A DNA stretch of 64,000 bases from Ilex aquifolium (taxonomy: Eukaryota > Streptophyta > Magnoliopsida > Aquifoliales > Aquifoliaceae), in contig OX637392.1 in assembly GCA_951799425.1 (NCBI GenBank), forward strand, positions 39,818,593 through 39,882,592. Direction: 5' to 3'. A model generated the notes under the pieces. The model worked only from the letters and a program-made list of their open reading frames with translations. It ran no database searches and was not told the origin of the DNA. Shown here one piece after another: positions 48,485-60,112 of this stretch. Made by a program: the position numbers and the translations under genes. Position 1 is the first letter of the stretch. Every line of letters starts with the position of its first letter.

Positions 48485-49045
48485 TTTTGGCATGAGCATC
48501 CTTATAAGGAACCTCTCACCCTCAAGGCTTGGTTACTCAAGCATCCTTATAAGGAACCTCTTGAGGAAAATCACATACTGTCCTCTTTTGGCATGAGCAT
48601 CCTTATAAGGAATCTCTCACCCTCAAGGCTTAGTTTCTTAAGCATCCTTATAAGGAACCTCTTAAGGAAAATCACATACTCTCCTCTCTTGGCATGAGCA
48701 TCCTTATAAGGAACCTCTCACCCTCAAGGCATCACAAACTCAAGCATCCTTATAAGGAACCTCTTGAGGGAAATCACATACTCTCCTCTCTTGGCATGAG
48801 CATCCTTATAAGGAACCTCTCACCCTCAAGGCATCACAAACTCAAGCATCCTTATAAGGAACCTCTTGAGGGAAATCACATACTCTCCTCTCTTGGCATG
48901 AACATCCTTATAAGGAACCTCTCACCCTCAAGGCATCACAAACTCAAGCATTCTTATAAGGAACCTCTTGAGGGAAATCACATACTCTCCTCTCTTGGCA
49001 TGAACATCCTTATAAGGAACCTCTCACCCTCAAGGCATCACAAAC
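48485..49045. repeat. 101-bp tandem array with CCTTATAAGG palindromes
   Basis: About five and a half units; GGCATGARCATCC starts at 48489, 48590, 48691, 48793, 48895 and 48997. Each unit has two half-units sharing CATCCTTATAAGGAACCTCT. CCTTATAAGG, a perfect palindrome that also fits the CArG consensus CC(A/T)6GG, occurs ten times exactly and once with a change. A 142-codon open frame (48694-49122) is only a reading of the array. It lies within the outer solo LTR, in the zone where the sister LTR has another tandem pair (about 52165-52275). Confidence 0.92.
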
Positions 49046-49362
49046 AACCCAACCAAGCATACCATTCCAATATTTATCATTTTATAAGCATCTCTCCAAA
49101 ATCCCCAAGATATATTATGTAACAATTCCCCAACCAACAAAGAAAATACATGAGATCACAATAACATCATTTTTCTACCCAACACAAACAACTACGGTTT
49201 TTGAAGTTCATAATAAAGAAGCATTTAAGAAGAAATACATCACTCTCCCAACAACTAGGGTTTTAAAACTAGAAAAGAGATTTCATGGGTATTAAACCCT
49301 AACTTTGTTCAAAACATGTAATCTTTGCCAAAAAGCCTAAGAGAGGATGATTCCATAACATA
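49046..49362 (-). other. Outer solo LTR sequence between array and Helitron-like insert
   Basis: Non-coding LTR sequence of the TGTAACACC group, similar in style to 52390-52660 of the sister solo LTR (AAACCTAGGGTTTTAA-like motif). Confidence 0.6.
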
Positions 49363-50886
49363 TCTATAATATAAAACAGGACGGCTTCAACAAGCCGATC
49401 ATACGGTCTCAAATTCATTCATCCAACGGTCAAGAAATTATAATTTTTTTCCTTAATATTCCCCCCCAATAAGTCAACGATTACGGTTGATCTTGGAACA
49501 TATCTTACGGTCTCAATTTCATTTATCCAATGGTCAAGAAATTAACATTTTTTTCCTAAATATTTTCCCTCCCAACCGGTCAACGATTACGACTGATCTT
49601 GGAATACAGGATTTTCTCTGACATAATAATTAAATGGGTCAAATTTGTCATTAATATCATCTGTGTAGTGTAATATTTTGAATTTGTATAAGACACAAGA
49701 CACAATGATAACATTTTGATTAAAAAAAGCTCATCAATTTAAGATAAAACAAAAACAAGGGCGCTGCTTAACACATTCATATTGAATATAATTAATTTTA
49801 TTTTTATTTCAAACTAACATGTCTTATATATATCTTGAATAAAAAATTCAAGACTTATTTTTTTTTTATATCTTAAAGAAACCCAACGCTAATATATTCT
49901 TTTAAATTAATATTTTTGTAATAGCTTGTACTAATTAAAAAAATAATATTTTATAAATGATATTTGTAGATTTTTTTTTGATAGAAAATATTTTGGCGAT
50001 ATGCTTTTTGATAAATTAAAATTTTAGTTTGTATTAAATTTAACTCAATTTTGATTACATGTATATAAATTAACATTTTTTTTAAGTTAATTTTATCATA
50101 TTTCGTGGATTTATCTATAATATCCATAATATAAAATAGAGCGGCTTCAACGGGCCTATCCTACGGTCTAAAATTCATTCATCCAACGGCCACCAACATC
50201 TCTCTCAAATCATTCATATTGAATTTTACCCTCCTCTTCTCACTCTTCACTCTCTCTCTCTCTAGCAGTGTCAGAGGAGGAGGGGTCTGGGGCCACCCTG
50301 AAAAAATATATATTTTTTAGTTATATTAGTTTTATATATTTTTTTGGATTAATTGGGCCCACGACAATGATTTATGAAAAACAAAATTAATTAGGTCAAA
50401 TAAGTTGGGTACTAGAACAAAAAAACAAAAACAAAAAGTCCATACCAAATCTCTTAAAATTAGTAAACTAAAATTGATTCCTTAGAGTATTGGTATGATT
50501 TGTTGAAGTTTCATTTGGTTCAAAAATTATAGAATATATAGCAAAAAATGAGTAAAATATAAAATTTATAAAAAGATTAAAAATTATAGAATATTGCTTT
50601 TATTTATATCAAATAAATTTATTATTGATCCTTAATGTATAGATGTTATCTTATTAATTTTTTTCAAATAGACCTTTTTTATGTTTAATGAATTTTTAAG
50701 TATCAAATCTAATATAAAAAATATAAATATATCACACTATTTTTATCTATTATTATACTTAAAGTGTGTCTACCCTAAATCATATTTTTGGCTCTGTCAT
50801 TGCTCTCAGGGATCTTCACTCCTCACTTTTTCAAATTAATTGGTTGATTTATGTTGCATTGTATCTTCAGGCACGAGTTCCCCTAG
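49363..50886 (+). mobile_element. Helitron-like non-autonomous element (candidate)
   Basis: Begins TCTATAATATAAAACAGG and ends GAGTTCCCCTAG, inserted between A and T (flanks ...ACATA / TATATACC...), as Helitrons do. Removing it brings the outer LTR to the length of its sister, which supports these limits. A second start-like sequence with the same following words (CGGCTTCAACGGGCC, then CATTCATCCAACGG) lies near 50114, suggesting a nested or duplicated terminus. I could not find a convincing 3' hairpin, so the class is tentative. It has no Rep/helicase coding; an AT-rich interior. Confidence 0.45.
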
Positions 50887-51183
50887 TATATATACCATTG
50901 ATAGCCAAAACATACATATATAAATACCCTAGCCATCAATGTAAGTGAGTGAGAGAAAACCCCTACCTTATGCTCTTGAGAAACCTAGGGTTTGAGTCTT
51001 GAATCACTTGTGAACCCTTTGTCTTTCCTTTTTATCTTGAGTTTTCTCTCTCTCTTTCTCTCTAAGGGTTTCTAGGAGGGTTAGGGTAAGAGGGAGATGA
51101 AGAAATGGGGCAAATGGGATGTGGGATGGGTTTTATAACACCAAAAATCCCGACTTTTAACTGTTTAGCGGCGTCAGACGGAT

Positions 51184-51275
51184 GGTACCGGTACCCAGTA
51201 CCGGTACAAGAAACCTTCTGGAATCGGGGTACCGGTACTCAGTACCGGTACCATTCAGTACCGGTACCAATTATC
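51184..51275. repeat. GGTACCGGTACC array in outer solo LTR
   Basis: Five ACCGGT cores (GGTACCGGTACC and relatives), followed by CCAGTTTTGCCTATTTC as in the arrays at 38565 and 45423. The minus-strand TATA-like motif at about 51132 places it just upstream of the presumed promoter. Confidence 0.85.
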
Positions 51276-51424
51276 CAGTTTTGCCTATTTCTTTTGTTTT
51301 TCATTTCCAATTCATTCCAAAACTAACCAAATCCATCACAAACCTCTCCAACACATATTTCTACCTCAAACCTATTTAGTACAAGTTCTAGGACATAAAA
51401 TTTCATATTTTCACATACTAAAAC

Positions 51425-53656
51425 TGTAACGCCCCAAATACCACCCTGGACGACATTACATACTAAAACCATATACATCATGAGAGCACTAATATCATCC
51501 ATAAATAAATTACACTTCATTCATCATCCATAAAATATTTACATCATTATCCAAAAGAATATGTCATCTTTGGCCTTTACATTTCAAAAATTAATCCAAG
51601 TTGCACAGCGGAATAAACAAAAGGAACTAGACTACACAATGTTCCAAAAGAATGTCCTAGTCTAGTTCAAAAGGAAAAGAGGTCGCTCTAAGCGTCCACC
51701 TCGGGATCCACACTCCCGTCTAGCGGAGTCTCCCAAGTAGCGGGCTCCTCGACCCCTACGTCCTCCTCTTGTAGGAAATCTGAAAAAAATGTTAGCAGCA
51801 GGGGATGAGCACGAAGCTCTGTAGCAAAATCTTCCCAAACTCAAACAAGGTTTAGAAAAGCATATAAAACGGTTGGTCTCATTTTCACAAATAGCATATA
51901 TAACATTTGAAGTAAAACCAGGACATTTGAATAGATCTCAAGTTTAAGGAACAATAGTAATTGAATGAATAAGTGAAACCAGTATACAGTTAACAAACTA
52001 TATCCAAATATAACCCATTCTACCATAAACCGTTTCCAACAAGTTCTCTCGGAATCCCATACTTCCGGAAACTCTTGTCGAAACCATTTCCGGTACAATG
52101 CACGATAACCCACAATGTATATCCGACACTACCCACGTTACTATTCCGTCATCATTAGTGCTAGGAAATGTTCGTACCCACACGGCGTACAAAGACGTCT
52201 ACCCACACTATGTGGTAGGAAAAGTTCATACCCGCGTGGCATACAAAGCCGTCTACCCACTACATGACACCCGGTCAATAGTAAACCATGTTAGCATCGT
52301 ACAACTACGCAAGAGATACTATACCGACAAACACCTCACCTTCCCAACAATTACACAATTCCCCCAATTTACACGCCATATCCAAGAAAAATCCCCAATT
52401 CTCATAAGTTGTGGTACAAGAGTAATACAATAAAATGTACAAGAGATCATCATAAATAGCATTTTGTTGTTCACTATGAAACACTAACGTTTTGAAATCG
52501 AGAACATAGGAGGAATCAAAATAAAAACCCCTTTCTCTTGAAACCTAGGGTTTTAAGATGAGAAAAAGGATTTAATGGTTATTCCACCATATATTTGTTT
52601 AAAACTTGATAATCATTGCAAGGATGTCAAGAATCAAGTAAATACTAGCAAGTATATACGGTCTGAAACACAAGAGTACATATAATTTAACCCTAACATC
52701 AATATAAGAGAATAGGAAGAAATCCCCTACCTCAACCAAGTATCTCTAGCAACCCAAGCTTTAATGACTCCCCTTTTCCCTTTTTTTTTCTTGTTCCCTT
52801 GCTACTTTCTCTTTCGGTTCTAAGAGGTTTGAGTGAAAGTGAAGTGAAATTATAGTAGAGGGAATGGGTGGAGAAGTGGGTTCTTGAAAAACTAGGGTTT
52901 GATTTTGTTCAAGGTGTAAATCTCTCTTGATTTTATGTTTTTCTCTTCCTCTCTTCCTCTCTAATGGTTTCTAGGGTTTCAATTGGTGTAATGAGGCTTA
53001 GAGAGGTGTAAGGATGTATTTATAGTCAAAGAAATGGAGAAAGAATCGAAGCCGGGTCGGGCTAGGCTTTGCCGGGCGTACCGGTACGCGTACCGGTACG
53101 GTTGAGCTACTGGAGTTCGGCGTACCGGTACGCGTACCGGTACGGTTCGACTGCCAGATTTTTGCTCCAACTTCCAGTGCAGTTTTGACCTATTTAGAGG
53201 TCGAATTGGAAAATTTTCATGAGATACACTTTTGTAGCCCTAGATGTCTACTATCTACTGTAAAAATTTCAGACCAATTGGACTTAAGGATAAAAAGTTA
53301 TGGCCGAAATACTAAGAAGTGTCCAAAATCTTAAATTCCCAAATTTTCTCTACAATGTGTTTTAACTCCAAAATACTTCCTAACTTCGAATACACCTCAT
53401 ATTACCTCTCCCAAGGTTTCTCGACCTTCCGGACTCAATGGAAACCTTATTTTGACCTAAAAACCTTTAGAAACTTGTCTATTCATCCTTTCCAAGTTTA
53501 AACATCTTCGACACGTAACTTCCCAATCAAATTGTCTCCATAGCATTTATTCCTACGGTTTATTCTTATGTCACTACATATATCTACATCTTTACTAATA
53601 TTATTTACTATATATATATCTCTATAAATATATAAAAGAAAATTCAGGGTGTTACA
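51425..53656 (-). mobile_element. Solo LTR (TGTAACACC group), nested
   Basis: Starts TGTAACGCCCC and ends CAGGGTGTTACA, 2232 bp, with a perfect 5-bp duplication AAAAC (51420-51424, 53657-53661). A minus-strand TATA box (CTATAAATAC) lies near 53017-53026. It has a tandem pair of about 54 bp at 52165-52275 and a CGTACCGGTACG repeat at 53082-53146. Confidence 0.92.
53082..53146. repeat. CGTACCGGTACG repeat in nested solo LTR
   Basis: Two copies of CGTACCGGTACGCGTACCGG-like double palindromes, separated by GAGCTACTGGAGTTCGG. It lies 60-120 bp upstream of the minus-strand TATA box. Confidence 0.85.
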
Positions 53657-53772
53657 AAAACTAAATTTCAAATATTATTTCCTCGAGTTATACTATATCA
53701 ACATTTTTACAACTATTATTTAGTATATATCTATATACATAAATAAACGAAAATGCGGGGTGTTACAATCCA

Positions 53773-54780
53773 TGTGTGTGTACATATATGATATATAAAG
53801 AGAAAGAAAGAGAAAGAGTTTTAATCAAAATAAAATTTTAAAATTTAAGAGTTTTAGTTTTCAAATTAATTGGTTTCCTTATCTGGTTTTTTTTCAATAG
53901 TGATGTGATGATGGTAGGGGTACTTCGGTCCTTCTGCTCCAAGGTGTACTTTTTGCCAAATATTTTATGAGTTTGTACTTAAAGTCAAATAAGTTATAAA
54001 AACTATACCGACTTAAAAAAAAACCCTTCAAAATTTTTTATTTGCGCTTAAACATGACTTATATTTCTTGTAGAGTCAAATTTTTTGGGAAAAATTATGA
54101 GTAGGTACAATATAAATTACTTATTTGTGAGAAAATATCTTTAAAAAATGTATTATAGATAAGTACTATTAAGTGAAAATGTATTGTGCCTACGTATACA
54201 ATGACAGCTTTTAAAATTTTTTCTTTACTGAAATATATTTTTTCATAATTCATGGACTATGCAATTTGGCAGTTCCTTCTTTCATGGGATTTGGTTTTAT
54301 CAAATCAGCCGTTTGCTTATTTTAGGAGATATATATTTTTTTTTTTGGAATTTTAAACATATTCTTCTTCACCATCAACGACATCTGGTTTAATTCACCC
54401 AATGTTAGTGCTCTTCTTCTTCATCAAATGTTTATGCTTCAACGTTTGTACATCAACGTTAGGTGATCGTCTTCTACTTCTACTTCTACTTCTGCGATTT
54501 TCCACCCACAGGTTGCACAATATTTTTTCTTCGTCAACGTCTATTGTTTCAACTCAAAAATTGTGTTTTTCTTCTACTTCAAAAAACTTGTTAACACAAT
54601 ATGTGCCGAAGTTTGATATTGTATGCTCCATAAACAATCATACATTGTTTTTTTCATTTTCTGCATTCATAATATGGATGTCACACTGTGTAGTCACATT
54701 GTTACAGACACAATATTCGGCTGAAAACAGTGTCACTTTGTAATGTTACACTGTGTTGTAACATTGTAATTCATTAAAAG

Positions 54781-54822
<42 letters not shown>

Positions 54823-55888
54823 TACATTGTGCTGTCATATTGTGTGATGCATACCATTTAGATTGTATATAAATTAATAAATATAATTTCACATTTTTGT
54901 CAGTGATTAAAGTGTTAATGAATGTGTGTTATACTGTTTTGTATCACTGTCATGTCACATTATCGCCAATTTTAATTGGAAAAGAAGATCAGTTTTTAGT
55001 GGTGCTTCAACATCTATTTTGTCACTTCACAAACAAACGATTCAACTTCCTCAAAAATTTCGGATGCTTGTGCTTTTTCCTTTTTTTTTTTTGTTGAAAA
55101 CTGAAGAATTTTGTGGCAGATTTTGTTTAAATTTGAAAACCCGTGTATTGAGCGATATAATAGTTGCCAGATTTAATGGGATTGTTCCATGACTTCCAAC
55201 AATTTCCTAACCCACTCTTTGACAACAATACTCGCAAGGTTTTTAATAAAGGACTTTTACACAATTAAGTGTTAAAATGTGTACCGGCCTACAACAATCC
55301 AAATTTTTTATTTAAATTATTACTACACACTCATAAATTTGGGGGTTTCATTTCAAGTGGGGCCATACTATTGAGCCGGCCTTGACATTAGATGTCAAAC
55401 ATTAAGGCGTGGTAGAAACTACTCAAGCTAACATATGTAGTGTAACACTTCATCTTTGGCACACAACTATGTATGCTTTATGTATTTTGCTCAAAAATAG
55501 AGATGATAATCTTAACCTATTATCCATTAATCCGTTTATAAATAAATTAGTTGAGTACCTATATTAATTTATGTGGATTCTAAATGGGTTGGATAGTAAA
55601 ACTTATTTTAATTAAGCGAGTTAAGATATATTAGAAATTGGTAACTATTGGATTGAGTATTTATCTTTCTATTAAATAACAAAAGCAATAAAATCAAATA
55701 TACCCATTAATATACCAAAATACACACACACGCACAAGCACACACACTAATACACCAAAAAATACACACACATACACTACTACACCAAAATATACACACA
55801 CACACTAGTACACTAAAACACACATACACAAATACACCAAAAAATATACACATACTAATACACACACACACACACACACTAGTACACT

Positions 55889-55925
<37 letters not shown>

Positions 55926-56468
55926 TAGTACATGAAAACATATACACACACAAGCATTAGTACATAAAACATACACACACCCCGGACCCGACCCTCGGGT
56001 CCTGACCTCGACCTGACCACGGACCCCCCAGGATTGCAAACGAACTACTTCAAGTTATGAAGCATGGACACTTCGTCAAGGTCGACGTACCAGTATCAGA
56101 TACCGTATCGAATACGATATTTGTTGAATATTCGATGATACATATTGAATACACATCATACGTAACCGATAATTAATAAAATATATGAATACTTCAAAGA
56201 TACTTCTACTATTCTTCACATGGAGTAAGATATACAATTTTTAATTTTTATTCTATACCCTCTCCTTTCGAGTTCACATACAATACAAAATATGAATAAA
56301 ATATTATTTGATTTTTAAGAAACGAGTTTTTTTTTAAGTATTATCTACTATTATATGTCAAAAGAGTATAAAATAATGAGTTAGTTACACTATAATTTTA
56401 GAAATAAATACTTATAAATAAGCCAACTATTTAAATGTTGGTTCCAATTCCTTTAGTTGGTCATGTTC
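53773..56468. other. AT-rich spacer with microsatellites
   Basis: No convincing gene. It contains an (AT)n run (54783-54818), imperfect CACATTGTG/GTTACATTG repeats (54670-54970) and a long CA-rich stretch (55721-55980). Open frames such as 54402-54743 are low-complexity and not protein-like. Confidence 0.55.
55721..55980. repeat. CA-rich microsatellite
   Basis: Runs of (CA)n interspersed with CTAGTACACTAAAA or CTAATACACCAAAA spacers in about eight imperfect units, the longest pure CA run near 55893-55923. Confidence 0.9.
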
Positions 56469-57127
56469 TGTAACACCCCAAAATCTACCATAGAAGAGAT
56501 TACTATATACAAACCATCAAATCATGAGAGTAACTAAAAAATGATCATTTAGATAATAAATCATGCATCCATCAGATAAATACTAGATACTAAGATAATA
56601 AAACATTATAACTTTTCCAAACTTACAATTCAAACCAAACTATAAATAGCAGCGGAATAACTAAATATAATGAAAACATTATTTCATAGCCAACTCTAAA
56701 AACAATCTAGACTACGAAGAAGAATCTCTAAGCCTCCATGTCGGAATCCACATATTGCTCCTCTTCAGTCTCGGGGTCAACCTGCTAATGTGTTGTTGTA
56801 GGAGGTGAGCAAATGCCCGTAGGAAATCCCTCTCAAATCCAAACAAGGTTTTAAAAAATAAAAACAAGGCTAGTCTCTTTTGAAAAATAGCATATATACA
56901 TTTTGAAATTAAAATCATGACAGTTATAATGATCTCAAGTGTACAGAATATAGTAAATCCATAGCAGGAATAACATTTAAGGATTAAGGCAATTACTAAA
57001 TAACTCAATGGTATCATCTCATATAAGTTGGTTGCTTCTCAGAAATCTACACAACGATATTATCTCGTTCACTCACCACAAACTCAAAATCTCAAACATT
57101 CCCCGCAGAGCCAAATCACAAACCACA

Positions 57128-58654
57128 CACTACAAGAAAAATGGGTTTTTACGACGGTAAAGTGTTGTCATAAAAGGTCTATTTGCTGTCACAAATACTT
57201 TTTGTGGCGGCATTGCCTCGCCATAATAAGTGTGGTCTCAAAAGGTTTTTACGGCAGCAACAGTCTGTCTCAAATAGTATTTACGGTAGCAAGACCCTGT
57301 CGTAAATAAGTTGTCACAAAAAATCCGACACATTTGTTTTTATCATGGCGGCAAAAGTGCTGCCCCAAATACTATATTTGGTTATCATAAATAATAGAAG
57401 ATATATTTATGACGGCAACGATGCCGCCACAAAAAAAAAAAAATTAATTATTATAGACCGTAGATAACCAATGTTATATACCCTATGCATATATATATGC
57501 CATACAACTTTTTTTTTTTTTTGGTGGGGGAGGGAGGAAGGGGGCTTGAACCCTTGACCTCAAGAAGGCAAAGCTTTCACAATGTAAGGAATACCATTAG
57601 ACCAAAGACCCATTGGTATCCATACAACTACCCAATTTAATATATAGATAAACACAAAAGTAAATATAATCAACATTTTCAAAAACATAGAAATATTTTC
57701 ATATCCAAAAAAAACAATCCCACGAGTTAAACAAAATATAAAATATGTACTTTTATAAAACATAACGATCTATGAGTACAAGAAATTAATGCAAAAAGTT
57801 GAACATTCTTCCCGAACCATCTACTCTCTCAGTGACATCTGAAAAAAAATATAAAATTATTGTTACTATACTGAAATAATATTCATATAAATATATACAA
57901 TAAAGAACTAAAAGAAGTTAGAATATACATCAACAGAGGGCCACGCAATATTTCTCTGAACGGCTTGTCAAATTATGTAAATGACATATAAACGAGTCAT
58001 ATCGTATATATTTCTTATAATTGGTTTCACCAATACCTAATTCGTTTATAATCGTATCGTGACGGGTCCACTTGTTTACTAAACAGATGGTTTAAGGAAG
58101 ACTCAAACCAACTAATTTTATGTCGTGTTAACGGGTCGTGTCATATTTTGACACTCCTAATTTTGATATAAAAACTTGACTTTGTAGAGTTTAATTTTTT
58201 TTTCTTTGAACTAGAAATTGTCTTTTGATGTTAAACTACATAATTTTATAAAATATTACTTGTAACATGAAAAATAGTTGTTGTCAATACAAATTTTTTT
58301 AAGAGTTTTTCTTGTTTAAACTATAAACTGTTTTTTAATCTAAAACAACATTTTAATGTTTTATGAAACATTATATACGACGGGAAAAATAGCTGCCATA
58401 AATATAAAAAATTCTTTTGAATTTATAAATATTATTTGAGGCAGGAAAAACAGCTGTCTCAAATACAGATTTTTGTTTTGAGTTTATGACACTATTTACA
58501 GCAGAAAAAATAACTGCCACAAATATTAACACAAACACGCTTTTTGTGACGGCAAATACAGCCGCCACAAAAAATTGTCTCAAATACGTTTTTTGTGATG
58601 GCGAACACATCCGCCGTAAAAAATTTGTCACAAAAGCCCCTTTTTCTTGTAGTG
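57128..58654. mobile_element. Non-autonomous CACTA element
   Basis: 1527 bp from CACTACAAGAAAAATGGG to CCCCTTTTTCTTGTAGTG, with the 3-bp duplication ACA on both sides (57125-57127, 58655-58657). Subterminal regions are dense in GGCGGCA, GCCGCCA and TTTACGRC-type motifs at both ends. No transposase frame. A SINE is inserted at 57510-57619. The right LTR of the host element lacks it. Confidence 0.92.
57510..57619 (-). mobile_element. tRNA-derived SINE
   Basis: On the minus strand: a box-A-like TGGTCTAATGGTA, then GGGTTCAAGCCCC (box B), then a C-rich stretch and a terminal A-run. A 10-bp duplication CCATACAACT flanks it (57500-57509, 57620-57629). About 110 bp, inserted in the CACTA element. 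Pol III promoter elements look intact; the SINE family is not identified. Confidence 0.8.
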
Positions 58655-60112
58655 ACATTAGGAATTGCATTGACAAATCCTTTTCAGGAAAGGTATATCA
58701 TCATTCAGCCTCGAACTTACGTGAACAATAGTGGTTGCTCTCACAAACAACAATTCACTACAAGTGTTAGGCAACCATCTCACTCCCACTGGGATAGACT
58801 AACCTCTAACACTCTACGACAGCTCTCGAAGGCAATTCAAGTTCGCCACACCCAAACCATACAAGTGATGAAACCATAACTTCCACAACAACCATAGTCT
58901 TAACCAATTACAATTTTCATTAACAATTCAAGTATTACAATTTCACAGTTTTCAATAAACTATAATAATAAATGAATAAAAATATGCAAAAGATCATTAC
59001 AAGAAGCCTCCCAATTTCGATATCCAAATTCTAGAGTATTGCCAAAAATCACAATTTCTTGGAATAAGAACAAGTAGTTGATTGAAAATCTAATTTAATC
59101 AATAACAGGAATTTTAGAATTCAAGAATCAATAGGTCTTTCACAATAAAACATGTATTTAAGAAAAACTAGGGTTTTGAAATTCAAGAACAATATTTCTT
59201 GAATGCAAGACATGTATCTAGTTAAAAACCACATGTTACTTGAAAAGGAATCAATAACGAATAGTTATATGTTATATAATAGTCAAGAAGTTTTCAAAAT
59301 ATACATAAATAATACCCTAAGTCTCAATGAAAGAACTAGAGAAGAATCCCCTACCTCAATCTGATGTTTAAACATAGCCCTAGAGTGTTTGAATCAATCC
59401 CAACGCGAGAATCCCTTCTACTCTTGTGTTTTCTCCTTCTCTCTAGCTCTCTAGGGCTGCATAGGGTTGAATATTGATGAAATATGGCTAAAGGAACGTC
59501 CTTATGGTATTTATATGGTGAACAATGGAGAAAACCATAAAACTTGATCGGGGCTATTTTTAGGGAGGCGTCCGAACGGTTGTGGGGGCGTTCGAATAGT
59601 CTCAACTTTCTCTCCAGACTTTTGGAGTGATTTTCACCTAGTTAGAAGCTGATTCAGGAAATTTTCATGAAGTACACTTTTTTAGCCTTTGAAGTCTAGT
59701 GTCTACTGTCCAAAAATCAGCTCAAGCGGAATGCAAAAGTAAAAAGTTATAGCTAAAATACTAAGGTACTGTCAAATTCATTCCTACCCGAATTCTTTCT
59801 AATGCGCTTTAACTCTAGAATACTTCCTAACTTCTAATACACTCCATATTACGTCTCTCAAGGTTTATCGACCCTTCAGATTCAATGGTGGCCCTATTTT
59901 GATCTAAAAACATTTAGAAACTTACCTAACTACCTTTCTCAAGCTTAAACGCCTCTGAACATAAGTTTGACCCAAAAATCAATTCACCCGAGACTCAAAT
60001 TTCATGATCTATCTTTCAACAATGATTCGAGGTTTCTAAAATCCTTTTATTCATCATAGGAGAAATATTAGGATGATATTATATTTATTTAATTCTAGTA
60101 TGAGGTCTTACA

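Larger units (their letters stand above)
38016..53767 (-). mobile_element. Solo LTR (TGTAACACC group) carrying three nested insertions
   Basis: Starts TGTAACACCCC and ends GGGGTGTTACA, with a perfect 5-bp duplication ATCCA (38011-38015, 53768-53772). Inside are a full-length LTR element (38276-48117), a Helitron-like element (49363-50886) and another solo LTR (51425-53656). Removing these and their duplications leaves about 2.14 kb, close to the 2.23 kb of the nested sister solo LTR, which supports the reading. Orientation is minus by homology with the element at 56469. It is related to Tekay-type chromoviruses by its primer-site type; it has no interior of its own. Confidence 0.85.
56469..60112 (-). 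repeat. 3' LTR of LARD-like element, with nested CACTA
   Basis: TGTAACACCCC...GGTCTTACA. The nested CACTA element at 57128-58654 interrupts it. A minus-strand TATA-like motif (CATATAAATACC) is near 59508-59519. Next to it, at 59566-59600, are two GTCCGAAC/GTTCGAA motifs at the position where sister LTRs carry ACCGGT palindromes. Confidence 0.8.

Noticed and set aside
48485-49045. CRISPR-like regularly spaced repeat
   Set aside because: Units are contiguous and nearly identical throughout, with no unique spacers and no cas genes; it is an LTR minisatellite in a plant genome.
54402-55192. Cluster of plus-strand open frames of 66-113 codons
   Set aside because: Low-complexity, Phe/Leu/Ser-rich translations of T-rich DNA with no recognisable domain, start context or neighbour support.
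57530-57615. Possible tRNA gene on the minus strand
   Set aside because: Box A and box B are present, but there is no full cloverleaf, and an A-tail and 10-bp target duplication mark it as a SINE.
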